DNA of 64,000 nt from Streptomyces sp. AC555_RSS877 (GTDB taxonomy: Bacteria; Actinomycetota; Actinomycetes; Streptomycetales; Streptomycetaceae). Numbering within the stretch: position 1 is the stretch's first letter; each line of letters begins with the position of its first letter. The DNA lies in contig NZ_JAGMUK010000040.1 in NCBI RefSeq assembly GCF_019049245.1, forward strand, positions 180,125 to 244,124. Direction: 5' to 3'. Position numbers and translations under genes: made by a program. Of the stretch, positions 1-9,002 are shown one piece after another. The notes under the pieces were generated by a model. The model was not told the origin of the DNA. It did not search any database and worked only from the letters and a program-made list of their open reading frames with translations.

Positions 1-1006
1 GTGGAGGAAGTCGGGTTCTCCAGCGGGCAGGCCCAGGTAGGGCGTTGTGGAACACCGCGAGCTGCAGCTCGCGGCGGCTTGTGAACTGGACGCCCGCGTC
101 GTAGGGGGACATGGAGCCACTTGTAGGTCGTCGCAGATCGAGTCGGCCGCGTCCAGCCCTTCGGCCAGATGCGCGTGGCGGGGGGACAGGGCGGCGAAAC
201 AGCCGAACGCTGCGTCCACGTGGAGCCAGAAGGTGTGCTGTTCCTTCTGCGCCGCGATGGCCCGCAGGTCGTCGAAGTCGACGGTGTTCACGGTGCCGGC
301 GTTGGCCACGACGATCGCCGGCCGCCCGCCCAGACAGGCCAGTTCCGCATCGAGAGCGGCGACGTCGACGTCCTCCCGGTCGCCGGGCAGCACCCGCACC
401 TGCCGCAGTCTGTCCCGGCCGATGCCGAGCACCGACAGGGGCCTTGGTAACGCTGGAGTGCGGACTGCCGGGGAGCACGTCGACCGGGACGAGCGCGGCG
501 GCGCCCTCGCGGGAGACGTCCACGCCCAGGCGCTTGCCCAGCCACTCGCGGACGGCGAGTCCCACGGTGTCGGAGACGACGGTCGCACCGGTCACGAACG
601 CCCCGGTGTGCGCGTCGCTGAGCCCGACCAGTTCCCAAAGCCAGCCCACCGTCTCCCGCTCCAGGGCCGTCGCCCAGGACCGGCCGCTCCGGACACGTCT
701 GGTCGTACGCGTTCGTCGGCCAGGCCCCGGCGAGCGCGGCGGGAGTCGCTCCGCCGTCACGAAGCCGAGGTGGCGGGGCCCGCCGAGCCGGAGAAGCCGG
801 GCGCCCATCGCTCGGCGAACCGGGCGAGAGCCCCGTCCGCCCCGGCGCCCTCGGCCGGAAGGGGATCGTCGTCGGGCGCCTTGCCGTTTGCCCGTATGGA
901 CGACCGACCGCTCATGACAGGCCGGTCACCTCCCGCGTGCCGAGGCCCAGGGCGGACTGCCGAGGTCGGGGAGCAAGGAGAGGTAGTCGGCGAGTGTCCT
1001 GTGCAT
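1..1006 (-). pseudogene. decayed PLP-dependent (aromatic amino acid type) decarboxylase, runs off left edge
   Basis: Read on the minus strand, recognisable blocks of a group II PLP decarboxylase occur in order but in different frames. They are an N-terminus MHRTLADYLSLLPDLG from 1006, then FAERWAPGFSGSAGPRHLGF, then a GIGRDRLRQV block, then RPAIVVANAGTVNTVDFDDL and HTFWLHVDAAFGCF. After these the HKW active-site lysine region is shifted out of frame (about positions 90-110). At least four frameshifts and in-frame stops separate the blocks, so no intact enzyme is made. Intact relatives decarboxylate amino acids such as aromatic L-amino acids in the cytoplasm. The blocks and shifts are seen directly; the substrate class is family knowledge. 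Clustered indels could also reflect poor sequence quality at a contig end. The C-terminus lies outside the window. Confidence 0.75.
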
Positions 1007-1208
1007 GACCGGGAGCGTAGGCCGCGGCCGGCGTCGTACGCCGGGGCCAATTCGGGGCGACCGAACTGATGGCGGCGCGGAGCGGGCCGACTCCCGGGGT
1101 CCGACTGTCACCGTTTCGTCTCAGCACCAGGCGGCCTACAACCGTGGCCTCGGGGTGACGGTCTAGCTGGTGGAGAGCGTCACATCGCACGGACGGGGAA
1201 GGACCGCC

Positions 1209-1904
1209 ATGGGGGACATACGCCGACGGGGAGCCGTCGCACTCGGGGTAGCCGGACTGATGGCACCGCTCACGCTCGCGCTGGGCGCCACGCCCGCGCA
1301 GGCCGCGAGCTGCACCACGCAGACCGGCCCCTACCAGAAGCAGGTGGAGAAGTTCCTCGGCCGGCCGGTCGACGGCAAGCAGTCCGCCGCCGACTGCAAG
1401 GCCATCCAGGGCTTCCAGAACAAGCACGGCATCACGCCGAACGCCGGCTACGCGGGGTCCGTCACGTGGGGCGTGATGGACCTCATGAACAAGCAGAAGG
1501 CCGTCGGCACCAACCCCAACAAGGCCGGCAAGTGTCCGGTCAACAAGGGCCGCATCGCCTGCGTGAACCTGACCCTCCAGCTCAGCTGGATCCAGGACGG
1601 CAAGAAGCTCGTCTACGGCCCCGTCCCGGTCCGCACCGGCCGCAACGGGTACGAGACCCGCACCGGCCTGAAGAAGATCTACTGGCGGAACATCGACCAC
1701 GTCTCCAGCATCTACGACGTGCCGATGCCCTACAGCCAGTTCTTCGACGGCGGCCAGGCCTTCCACTCGGTCGGCGTCAGCATGTGGAACCCGCCCGGCT
1801 CGCACGGCTGCGTCAACATGACGACGACCTCCGCCAAGAAGTACTGGGCGCTGCTGAAGAAGGGCGACGACGTCTTCGTGTACGGCCGCAAGCCGGGCAC
1901 CTGA
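1209..1904 (+). CDS. secreted L,D-transpeptidase with peptidoglycan-binding domain
   Basis: A 231-residue exported protein predicted to make 3-3 crosslinks in peptidoglycan or attach proteins to it, acting outside the membrane. A signal peptide (positive RRR near residue 5, hydrophobic core 9-28, AQA cleavage site near 32) is followed by a PG_binding_1-like segment (about 38-95) and a YkuD catalytic domain (about 115-226). The catalytic signature is H186 plus SHGC at 198-201, with C201 as nucleophile. I chose the ATG at 1209 because GGGGAAGGA lies just upstream and the signal peptide then starts normally; an in-frame start at 1170 would add an unlikely N-terminus. It stands alone, convergent with the sugar operon that ends 30 nt away. 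Confidence 0.9.
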   Translation: MGDIRRRGAVALGVAGLMAPLTLALGATPAQAASCTTQTGPYQKQVEKFLGRPVDGKQSAADCKAIQGFQNKHGITPNAGYAGSVTWGVMDLMNKQKAVGTNPNKAGKCPVNKGRIACVNLTLQLSWIQDGKKLVYGPVPVRTGRNGYETRTGLKKIYWRNIDHVSSIYDVPMPYSQFFDGGQAFHSVGVSMWNPPGSHGCVNMTTTSAKKYWALLKKGDDVFVYGRKPGT

Positions 1905-1933
1905 CAGAGGCCCCCGGCCCACGCGTGCCCCCC

Positions 1934-3133
1934 TTACTGGGGCGCGTCCCCGAAGTCCAGGATCTCCAGCCTGGCCCCGCCCTGCCGCGCGGAATCGTGC
2001 GCGACGATGCCCGGCAGGGTGTAGCGGGCGGCCACCCACGCGTTCACCGTGGGCAGCGTCCGCGTGTTCACGGCGGTCACGAAGTCGTCCACCAGGAAGT
2101 GGTGGCTGCCCTCGTGACCGTTGTGCAGGCTGTCGAACTCCCGCGGCAGCCGCGCCCGGTCGTGCACCGGCGCCGACCCCGAGGTGAAGGCGGCCCGCAG
2201 ATCCGGCGCGATGTGCTGGAGTGACGGGTCGTCGGGCGACATGGTGGGCTTGGGCTCCAGCAGCTCGCTGATGTCCTTGACGCCGTTCTTGTCCTGCCAC
2301 ATGGCCACCGTGGCAAGCTGCTCCATGCTCCCCTCCGTCCCGAAGAACCGGAAACGCGACTCCCGGATGTGGGAGGGGTAGCCGACCCGCCGGAACTCGT
2401 TCGTACGGAACGACCCGCCGCCCGCCACTTCGAACAGGGCCGTCGCGTTGGAGACGTCGTTGCCGAACTGGCTGACCTCCTTGTCGAACACCCCGTCGCC
2501 GCGGTCGTCGACCACCCCGATCGCCGACACGCTCACCGCGTGCGTCTGCCAGGCACCCAGCACCCCGCCCACCGAGTGCGTCGGGTACAGCAGCGGGGGA
2601 TAGCTGGCGGTCGCCTTCCAGTTCTCGCCGCCGCTGTACTGGTACGCCTCGTAGAAGCCGAGGTCCATGTCGTGGACGTAGTCGCCCTCGGCGTAGAAGA
2701 TCCGCCCGAAGGCGCCCTCGGCGATCTGGTTGCGGGCGTGCACGGTCGCCGGGTTGTACTGGCTGGTCTCGCCCATCATGTAGGTCAGCCCGGTCGCCTT
2801 GACCGTGTCGATGATCGCCGCGATCTCCTCGGTGGTGATCGCCATCGGGACGGCGGAGTACACGTGCTTGCCGGCGTTGAGGCCCTTCACGACCAGCGGT
2901 CCGTGCGTCCAGCGCTGGGTGAAGATCGCGACGGCGTCGACGTCCGTCGACTCCAGCATGGCCTCGTACGAGGGGAAGGTGCCGGTGAGGCCTTCGGCGG
3001 CGGCCAGTTGCTCGGCCCGTTCGGTGAGCAGGTCGGTGACGTAGACGTCGCGGACGCCGGGATGGGCCAGGAACAGCTTGGCGAACTGGCCCGAGAACTG
3101 TCCGGCGCCGACGATGCCGAGGGAGAACGTCAT
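1934..3133 (-). CDS. Gfo/Idh/MocA family oxidoreductase of sugar operon 1
   Basis: A 399-residue NAD(P)-dependent sugar dehydrogenase-like protein. The N-terminal Rossmann fold starts GIVGAGQFSG (residues about 5-14), followed by a C-terminal alpha/beta substrate domain. Family members oxidise or reduce carbohydrates in the cytoplasm. The usual EKP motif, whose lysine helps catalysis, is replaced by VYSAVPMAI, so the chemistry may differ from classical members or activity may be lost. It is the last gene of a four-gene minus-strand operon, 38 nt downstream of the binding-protein gene, so its substrate is probably derived from the imported sugar. ATG 3133 is chosen because the Rossmann strand begins immediately and no upstream start preserves that arrangement. 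The exact substrate cannot be read from sequence. Confidence 0.85.
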   Translation of the reverse strand: MTFSLGIVGAGQFSGQFAKLFLAHPGVRDVYVTDLLTERAEQLAAAEGLTGTFPSYEAMLESTDVDAVAIFTQRWTHGPLVVKGLNAGKHVYSAVPMAITTEEIAAIIDTVKATGLTYMMGETSQYNPATVHARNQIAEGAFGRIFYAEGDYVHDMDLGFYEAYQYSGGENWKATASYPPLLYPTHSVGGVLGAWQTHAVSVSAIGVVDDRGDGVFDKEVSQFGNDVSNATALFEVAGGGSFRTNEFRRVGYPSHIRESRFRFFGTEGSMEQLATVAMWQDKNGVKDISELLEPKPTMSPDDPSLQHIAPDLRAAFTSGSAPVHDRARLPREFDSLHNGHEGSHHFLVDDFVTAVNTRTLPTVNAWVAARYTLPGIVAHDSARQGGARLEILDFGDAPQ

Positions 3134-3171
3134 GTGTGGCGTGCCCTTCACTGGTCGATGGAGTGGTCGGT

Positions 3172-4515
3172 TCACTGGTCGAGAATCAGGTTGATCTGGT
3201 CGGTGGTCTCGTCGAGGCTGCTCACGGGCTTGCCGTTGCCGAAGATGTCCTGCATGGCGGGGTGCATGAGCGCGAACATGTCCGCCGAGTAGTTGGTGAT
3301 CGGGAAGGAGAAGGTCGTGAAGTCCTTCTTGTCGGCGACCGGCCGGGTGAAGGCCGTGACGTCGATGCCCTTCTTCTCGTACGCGGCTACCGCGGCCTGC
3401 GTGCCGTCGGGCGTGGCCGGGAAGACGATGCCGTAGCCGCCCACGGTCTTCTGGCACGCGTCGGACGACAGGTACTTCACCCACTTCAGAGCGCCCTGCT
3501 TGTTGGGGGCGTTCTTGGTGACGGAGTCGGCGAGGCCGTTCATCATGGTGGCGCGCTTGCCGGTGGGGCCCACCGGGGTGAAGGCGGTCCCCACCTTCAG
3601 GCCCTTGACGCCGTAGTACGTCGAGATCATCCAGGCACCGTCGAAGGCTGCCGCCGCCTTGCCCGCGGCGACCTGCGCGTTCGCCGGATTGGCGCCCGCG
3701 CTGTAGTCCGTGAGGGGGGCCAGGTAGCCCTTCTTGGCCAGGCCGAAGTACCACTTGATGACGGACTGGAAGGTCTTGCTGTCGTACTGGTACTTCGTGC
3801 CCCACCGCTTCTTGTCGGTGTAGGTCCAGCCCGCGGAGGCGGCGAAGTTGCTCCACTGGGTCTGGCCGTCGCCGTCCCCGCCGCCGCCCGTCGCGAGGCC
3901 GTACACCTTGACGTGGTGCCTGTCGAAGCCCGGTTCGTCACCGCGCTTGCCGTTCCTGTCAATGGTGAGACGGGCGATGGCCTTCTCGAAGGTGCCGCCG
4001 TCCTTCGGGTTCCAGGAGAGGGTGTTCAGCTCCTGCGCGCTGAGCCCGGCGGTCTTGGCCATCTTCTGGTTGTAGAAGAGGGCGACCGTGTCCCAGTCCT
4101 TGGGAGCGCCGTAGCTGTGCCCGTCCTGGCCGGTCCAGTTGCCGGCGAGCCCGGACTGGTAGTCGGACGGGTCGATGCCCAGGCCGTCGAGTGGTTCCAG
4201 CACCTTGAGATCGGCGAACTGGCCGAACTTCTGGATGTGGTCGGTGAACACGTCCGGTTCGGTGCCCGCGATGAAGCTCGCGGTGAGCTTGGTCCAGTAG
4301 TCGTCCCAGCCGAGCTGCGTGATCTTCACGTTCAAGCCCGGGTTCTCCGCCTCGAAGCCCTTCGCGCAGGCCTGGTAGGCGGGCAGCTGGTTGGCGTCCC
4401 ACAGCCAGTACGACACCGTGTTCGCGGACGGCCCCGCACCGCCTCCCTTGGCGCAGCCGGCCGTCAGGGACAGCGCCAAAGCTCCGGTCAACGCCACGAC
4501 CGTACGAATTCGCAT
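3172..4515 (-). CDS. ABC transporter sugar-binding lipoprotein (operon 1)
   Basis: A 447-residue family 1 extracellular solute-binding protein. A short lipoprotein signal peptide ends in the lipobox LTAGC (Cys about 21), predicting lipid anchoring on the outer face of the membrane. The mature part has the usual two-lobed features, including the early SYWLWDANQLPAYQ strand, NWTGQDGHSYGAPKDWDTVALFYN in two blocks, and the late NAPNKQGALKWVKYLSS segment. It captures a sugar or oligosaccharide and delivers it to the permeases encoded 10 nt downstream in the divergent-looking but same-strand order SBP-distal; in transcription order the permeases come first (5466-6431, 4526-5446), then this gene, then the oxidoreductase. 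Ligand unknown. Confidence 0.92.
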   Translation of the reverse strand: MRIRTVVALTGALALSLTAGCAKGGGAGPSANTVSYWLWDANQLPAYQACAKGFEAENPGLNVKITQLGWDDYWTKLTASFIAGTEPDVFTDHIQKFGQFADLKVLEPLDGLGIDPSDYQSGLAGNWTGQDGHSYGAPKDWDTVALFYNQKMAKTAGLSAQELNTLSWNPKDGGTFEKAIARLTIDRNGKRGDEPGFDRHHVKVYGLATGGGGDGDGQTQWSNFAASAGWTYTDKKRWGTKYQYDSKTFQSVIKWYFGLAKKGYLAPLTDYSAGANPANAQVAAGKAAAAFDGAWMISTYYGVKGLKVGTAFTPVGPTGKRATMMNGLADSVTKNAPNKQGALKWVKYLSSDACQKTVGGYGIVFPATPDGTQAAVAAYEKKGIDVTAFTRPVADKKDFTTFSFPITNYSADMFALMHPAMQDIFGNGKPVSSLDETTDQINLILDQ

Positions 4516-4525
4516 GCCCGTCCCC

Positions 4526-5446
4526 TTACTTGATTCCGGTGAAGCTGATGGAACTGACGATGCGGCGCGCGAAGATGCCGAAGAGCACCACCATGGGCAG
4601 CGCGGCGATGAGCGTGGCCGCCATCAGGCCGGACCAGTCGTAGCCGGCCTGCGGCGTCTGCGCGCGGAAGATGGCCAGCGCCACGGTGAGCACCCGCGAG
4701 CTGTCGCTGTAGGACACCATCAGCGGCCAGAAGTAGTCGTTCCAGGAGGTGATGTACGTCAGGACGCCCAGCGTGAGGACGGGGGTGGACGCCATCGGCA
4801 GCATCACCCGGAAGAAGATCCGGATCTTTCCGGCGCCGTCGAGCAGGGCCGCCTCCTCGACCTCGCGGGGCACGTTCATGAAGAACTGCCGCAGGAAGAA
4901 CACCGCGAACGGCGTCATGAACATCGTCGGCAGCGAGATGCCCAACAGGGTGTCCACCAGGCCGAGTTGTTTGATGATCACGAAGTTCGGGAGCAGGGTG
5001 AAGATCGCGGGCACCATCAGCCCGGCCAGGAACAGCACGAACATCTTGTCCCGGCCGCGCCACCTGAGGCGCGCGAAGGCGTACGCGGCCATGGCGGAGA
5101 AGAAGATCTGGCAGACGGTGATCAGGGTGGAGACGAACACCGAGTTGATCAGGTAGCGCCAGAACCTCAGACCGCCGCCCGCACCGCCCTGGGCTATCGC
5201 CTCCTCGGTGGACTGCAGACCCAGGGCTCGCTCGAAACCCCCGGACGTGAGGTCCACGGGCAGGGGATCGCCCGGGTGCGCGGCGAGCGCGGTGTTGGTG
5301 GACAGCGCGGTCCGCAGGATCCAGTAGAACGGCAGCAGGGTGATGAGCACGATCGCGGCCATCGCCGCCCAGGCCATGATCCGGCCGAAGGAAGGCCGGC
5401 GCCTGATGGTGGGCCGTACGGTCGTCGTGGTTGCCACGGCAGCCAT
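4526..5446 (-). CDS. sugar ABC permease, MalG-type
   Basis: A 306-residue integral membrane protein with about six transmembrane segments, starting with a hydrophobic helix near residues 27-47. The cytoplasmic EAA loop that docks the ATPase is visible as VPREVEEAALLDGAGKIRIF, in the C-terminal half, typical of MalG-like subunits. It pairs with the MalF-type subunit encoded immediately upstream in transcription (20 nt gap). No ATPase gene accompanies the operon; in Streptomyces such carbohydrate transporters usually share the ATPase MsiK (family knowledge, not seen here). ATG 5446 follows a GGAGA ribosome-binding site. Confidence 0.92.
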   Translation of the reverse strand: MAAVATTTTVRPTIRRRPSFGRIMAWAAMAAIVLITLLPFYWILRTALSTNTALAAHPGDPLPVDLTSGGFERALGLQSTEEAIAQGGAGGGLRFWRYLINSVFVSTLITVCQIFFSAMAAYAFARLRWRGRDKMFVLFLAGLMVPAIFTLLPNFVIIKQLGLVDTLLGISLPTMFMTPFAVFFLRQFFMNVPREVEEAALLDGAGKIRIFFRVMLPMASTPVLTLGVLTYITSWNDYFWPLMVSYSDSSRVLTVALAIFRAQTPQAGYDWSGLMAATLIAALPMVVLFGIFARRIVSSISFTGIK

Positions 5447-5465
5447 GTCGGTGTCTCCTTCCCCG

Positions 5466-6431
5466 TCAGCCGAGGTCGGTCTGGCCGGCCCTGGTGAGCC
5501 GGTACTGAAGGAAGGTGATCGCGCTCAGCACGACCAGCAGGGCGACGGACATCGCCGAGGCGTAGCCGAACTGGAAGCGGCCGAAGGCGGCGCCGTAGAT
5601 GTAGTACTGGAGCACGTTGGTGGCGTTCGCCGGTCCGCCCATGGTCGTCACGGCGACCGTGTCGAACACCTGGAACGAACCGATCACCGTCATGATCAGC
5701 ACGACCGCGAGGACCGGCCGCAGCAGCGGCATCGTGATCCGCCAGAACATCCGCCACTCGCTCGCGCCGTCCACCTTGGCGGCCTCGTACATGTCGTTCG
5801 GGATGGCCTGGAGCCCGGCGAACAGCAGCAGAGCGGTGTAGCCGACGTGCCGCCACACATTGATCAGCGCGATCGTCGGGATTGCCCAGGTGTCGTCCGC
5901 GAGGAACGGGATGCGGTCGAAACCCAGCCCCGAGATGATCTCGTTGCCGATGCCGAGCTGGGTGTCCAGGATCCAGAGCCAGACGATGCCTGCGACGACG
6001 TTCGCCATCAGGTACGGAGTGAGCACGATTCCGCGCAGCACCGCCGACTGCGTCAGCCGCTGGAGCAGGACGGCGATGGCGAGCGCCGAAACCGTCTGCA
6101 CCCCGATGTTGATCAGCACGTACTCGACGGTGACCCTGAGCGAGGCCCAGAAGATCGGGTCCTGGACCATGCGTACGTAGTTGTCGAGGCCCACCCACTC
6201 GGGCGGTGTGAGCAGGTTGTAGCGCGTGAAGCTCAGGTGGATGCCCCGCAGTGTCGGCCACAGCAGGAAGACCAGGAAGCCCAGCAGGGCGGGCGCGATG
6301 AACAGTGCGGCGAGCCGCTCGTCGCCCCCGCGTTCGTGGACCCTTGCCCGGCCCGTCCTCGGTTTGGTCGGTGCCCTCTCGGCGCTGCCCAGGGGCAGAC
6401 GCGACGGAGGGCTGCTGGAGGCGATGGTCAT
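5466..6431 (-). CDS. sugar ABC permease, MalF-type, first gene of operon 1
   Basis: A 321-residue inner-membrane permease with a charged cytoplasmic N-terminus (about 40 residues) and about six transmembrane helices. The EAA loop reads NDMYEAAKVDGASEWRMFWR, the ATPase contact site. It is the first gene of a minus-strand operon (two permeases, binding lipoprotein, oxidoreductase) and diverges from a ROK regulator gene, the standard layout for a substrate-induced sugar uptake system. Regulation by that ROK protein through the shared 167-nt intergenic region is an inference. MalF/MalG-type heterodimers form the channel of CUT1 importers for oligosaccharides and some monosaccharides. Confidence 0.92.
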   Translation of the reverse strand: MTIASSSPPSRLPLGSAERAPTKPRTGRARVHERGGDERLAALFIAPALLGFLVFLLWPTLRGIHLSFTRYNLLTPPEWVGLDNYVRMVQDPIFWASLRVTVEYVLINIGVQTVSALAIAVLLQRLTQSAVLRGIVLTPYLMANVVAGIVWLWILDTQLGIGNEIISGLGFDRIPFLADDTWAIPTIALINVWRHVGYTALLLFAGLQAIPNDMYEAAKVDGASEWRMFWRITMPLLRPVLAVVLIMTVIGSFQVFDTVAVTTMGGPANATNVLQYYIYGAAFGRFQFGYASAMSVALLVVLSAITFLQYRLTRAGQTDLG

Positions 6432-6472
6432 CGGGAGACTCCCTCGTCCGCGGCGGCTCGTCCTCGCACTTA

Positions 6473-6572
6473 CTTTCGTCGCGGAAGAATTCAGGCGTCA
6501 AGGGGCGTGCGAACATCTTTTCCAGGCCTGAGGGAACCCCGTAGCATGGCCATATTGCTTTTACAGCGAAAG
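6473..6572. promoter_or_regulatory. candidate divergent control region between sugar operon 1 and its ROK regulator
   Basis: The 167-nt spacer between the permease start (6431) and the ROK start (6599) is less G+C-rich than its surroundings. It contains two inverted copies of CTTTCG, at 6473-6478 and as CGAAAG at 6567-6572, each lying about 30-45 nt from one of the two start codons. Such spaced half-sites could be ROK operators, but the arms are short and I cannot assign promoter boxes with confidence. Low-confidence call. Confidence 0.25.
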
Positions 6573-6598
6573 AAAATCTCTGTGGGAGTCTGACCTAC

Positions 6599-7759
6599 AT
6601 GACCGCAGGTGCCGCAAGCTGGCTTCCCCTGAGCCCGGGCGAACGCTCGGTGGCGATCGAGGTGCTCGTCCACGGGCCCCTGTCGCGTACCGAGATCGCC
6701 CGACGGCTCGACCTCTCCGCGGGCAGCCTCACCCGCCTGACCAAGCCGCTGATCGAGTCCGGCCTGCTGGTCGAGGTCCCCGAGGCGGGCAGCCCGGCGG
6801 AGGTCCGCCAGGGGCGCCCCTCGCAACCGCTCGACGTCGTCGCCGAGTCCCGCTCCTTCCTCGGCTTCAAGATCACCGACGACATGGTCTACGGCGTCGT
6901 CACCACCCTCCGCAGCGACATCGTCGCCCGCCACGACCGTCCGCTCACCACCCACGAACCCGCCCGGGTCGCGGACCTGCTGGCCGAGATGACCGAGGAG
7001 CTTGCCCGTTCCCACCCCCGGATCGCGGGCATCGGCATCGGGGTCGGGGGCTTGGTCCAGGACCGGGCCGTGGTGGGGGAGTCCCCCTTCCTCAACTGGC
7101 GCGAGGTCCCGCTGGCCGCACTCGTCGAAGAGCGCACCGGACTGCCGGTCGTCGTCGAGAACGACGTCGCCGCCCTCGTCGAGGCCGAGACCTGGTTCGG
7201 TGCCGGTCGCGGCCTGGACCGGTTCGTCGTCCTGACCATCGGCGCCGGCATCGGCTACGGCCTCGTCCTGGGCGGCAAGCGGGTGCCGTACGCCGAGGAG
7301 GACCGCGGCTTCGGCCGCCACTGGATCGTGAACCCCAACGGCCCCCTCACCCCCGACGGCGAACGCGGCAGCGCCGTCTCGCTGCTGACCATCCCCAACA
7401 TCCGCTACCAGGTCCAGGCCGCCACCGGCCGTGACCGCACCTACGAGGAGATCCTCGCCCTCGCCGCGGCGGCGGACCCGATGCCCGCCCGCGTCATCGA
7501 GGAGGCCGGGCGCGCCCTGGGCACCCTGGTCGCCCAGATCGCCAACTTCGTCCTGCCCCAGAAGATCCTGCTCGCCGGCGAGGGGGTCGGCCTGATGGAC
7601 GTGGCCGGCAAGACGGTCGAGGACACCATTCGTGCCCACCGGCACCCGCTGGCCGCCCCGGTCGGCCTGGAGACCAAGGTGTCCGACTTTCACGACTGGG
7701 CTCGCGGCGCAGCCGTGTTGGCGATCCAGGTGCTGGTGCTGGGGGCGGTGCAAGTGTGA
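6599..7759 (+). CDS. ROK-family transcriptional regulator of sugar operon 1
   Basis: A 386-residue ROK protein. A winged helix-turn-helix occupies about residues 15-75 (RTEIARRLDLSAGSLTRLTK is the recognition unit), followed by an ASKHA sugar-kinase-like fold. The kinase-type DxGGT phosphate loop is not present (FLGFKITDDM instead), and the zinc motif CxCGxxGCxE of classical ROK kinases is missing, so this is a regulator and not an enzyme. ENDVAALVEAE keeps part of the sugar-binding pocket. It diverges from the sugar transport operon, which it very likely represses until the substrate or a derivative binds. ATG at 6599 gives the HTH its normal position. Confidence 0.9.
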   Translation: MTAGAASWLPLSPGERSVAIEVLVHGPLSRTEIARRLDLSAGSLTRLTKPLIESGLLVEVPEAGSPAEVRQGRPSQPLDVVAESRSFLGFKITDDMVYGVVTTLRSDIVARHDRPLTTHEPARVADLLAEMTEELARSHPRIAGIGIGVGGLVQDRAVVGESPFLNWREVPLAALVEERTGLPVVVENDVAALVEAETWFGAGRGLDRFVVLTIGAGIGYGLVLGGKRVPYAEEDRGFGRHWIVNPNGPLTPDGERGSAVSLLTIPNIRYQVQAATGRDRTYEEILALAAAADPMPARVIEEAGRALGTLVAQIANFVLPQKILLAGEGVGLMDVAGKTVEDTIRAHRHPLAAPVGLETKVSDFHDWARGAAVLAIQVLVLGAVQV

Positions 7760-7871
7760 AGTCCGCCACGGGGCTTGGCGTATGGACGTGATCAGCAACA
7801 CGGTCCGATATGCCCCATTGGCTCGTGATTACTCACATCGCCTTCACGTCCGGAGCCGTATGCTTCACATC

Positions 7872-8045
7872 ATGTCCACCAGTGTTGAACCCGCTACCGA
7901 ACGTTCGGCTGACGAGGTCAACGAGGAGATCAGGGCCCTGTGGCTCCGGTCGGGCGGGACACTGAACGGCGAGCAGCGCGAGGAGTACCGGCGGCTCGTC
8001 CTGGAGTGGGCCGCCGCGGCCCCGCAGTCGTCAGAAGCGGCCTGA
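7872..8045 (+). CDS. small conserved hypothetical protein (57 aa)
   Basis: A 57-residue acidic, helix-rich protein (MSTSVEPATERSADEVNEEI at the start; later EQREEYRRLVLEW) with no signal peptide or membrane helix. Codon use and third-position G+C fit the surrounding genes. The pattern of a short alpha-helical protein ending in a Trp-containing amphipathic helix is common in small actinomycete proteins of unknown role. The ATG at 7872 has only a weak ribosome-binding site, so expression is uncertain. I do not recognise a function. It lies between the ROK gene and an EamA exporter on the same strand, without obvious operon spacing. Confidence 0.6.
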   Translation: MSTSVEPATERSADEVNEEIRALWLRSGGTLNGEQREEYRRLVLEWAAAAPQSSEAA

Positions 8046-8170
8046 GCCTCCCCGAAGTCCCGCCGCCCTCCTCGAAGTCCTCCACCTTTTCCTGATTCCC
8101 GGCGTCCGCTCCCGCCTCCCGGCGGAGCCCGCCGGGCATCACCGCGTCCGCCCGGGGCACCCCTGACCGG

Positions 8171-8992
8171 ATGGGCCCCCTTCTGGCACTGACCTCGGCC
8201 GTCTGCTACGGCATCGTCGACTTCGCCGGCGGGCTGCTGTCCCGGCGTACCCACTTCGTCGCCGTCACCTTCCTCGGCCAGGCCGGCGGACTGCTGCTCG
8301 CTCTCGCGGCCGCCCTGCTGTATCCCGCCGACGCCGTCCAATCGGCCGATCTCTTCTGGGGTGCGCTGTCCGGGGTGGGCAGCGGCACCGCCATGCACTT
8401 CCTCAACCGCGGCCTGAGCCGCGGCGCGATGAGCGTCGTGGTGCCGGTGAGCGCGGTCACCGGGGTCGCGCTGTCCGTGCTGTGCGGGGTGCTCCTCGGC
8501 GACCGGCCGACGCCCCTGGCGTGGGTGGGCATCGCCGTGACCGTGCCCGCGCTCTGGCTGGTCTCCGCGGGTGACAGGGCGGCCCGCGGGGGAGTGCCCG
8601 ACGGTCTGCTCGCCAGCGCCGGTGTCGCCGTCCAGTACATCGCGCTCGCCCAGGCGAGTGCGTCGAGCGGGCTGTGGCCGGTGGCCGCGGGCCGGATCGC
8701 CGCCGTGCTCGTCCTGCTGCCCGGCGCGGTACGGCACGCCGGCCGCCTGCGGATCCCGCCCGCGCTGTGCGCCCAGTCGCTCCTGGTCGGGGCGGGAGCC
8801 GCACTCGGACTCATCCTGTATCTCCTGGCCGCCCAACGGCAGTTGCTGGCCGTCGCCGTGGTCCTCGCCTCCCTCTATCCGGCTCTCCCGGTCGTCCTCG
8901 GACTCGCCCTGCTGCACGAGAAGGTCACCCGGAGACAGACAGCCGGCCTGCTGGGGGCGGCGGCGGCCACGGTATTGCTGACCCTCGGATGA
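8171..8992 (+). CDS. EamA/DMT-family membrane transporter
   Basis: A 273-residue integral membrane protein, nearly all hydrophobic, with about ten predicted helices in two EamA-like halves. The N-terminus MGPLLALTSAVCYGIVDFAG is typical of DMT exporters, as is SRGAMSVVVPVSAVTGVALS in the first half and the pattern LYPALPVVLGLALLHEKVT in the second. Family members export amino acids, nucleosides or other small metabolites; the substrate is not readable. It converges with the protease gene whose end lies 10 nt away. The length matches half-size-duplicated DMT members (about 270-300). Confidence 0.85.
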   Translation: MGPLLALTSAVCYGIVDFAGGLLSRRTHFVAVTFLGQAGGLLLALAAALLYPADAVQSADLFWGALSGVGSGTAMHFLNRGLSRGAMSVVVPVSAVTGVALSVLCGVLLGDRPTPLAWVGIAVTVPALWLVSAGDRAARGGVPDGLLASAGVAVQYIALAQASASSGLWPVAAGRIAAVLVLLPGAVRHAGRLRIPPALCAQSLLVGAGAALGLILYLLAAQRQLLAVAVVLASLYPALPVVLGLALLHEKVTRRQTAGLLGAAAATVLLTLG

Positions 8993-9002
8993 GCCGGGCC
9001 GG

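Noticed and set aside
47..1069. Long open frame on the plus strand across 47-1069 suggesting a 340-residue protein
   Set aside because: The translation is low-complexity Arg/Ala/Pro-rich with no domain, while the minus strand carries clear decarboxylase blocks; the plus frame is an artefact of high G+C.
3136..4533. 465-codon open frame on the plus strand, antisense to the binding-lipoprotein gene
   Set aside because: It exactly shadows the well-supported lipoprotein gene and has no ribosome-binding site or recognizable motif.
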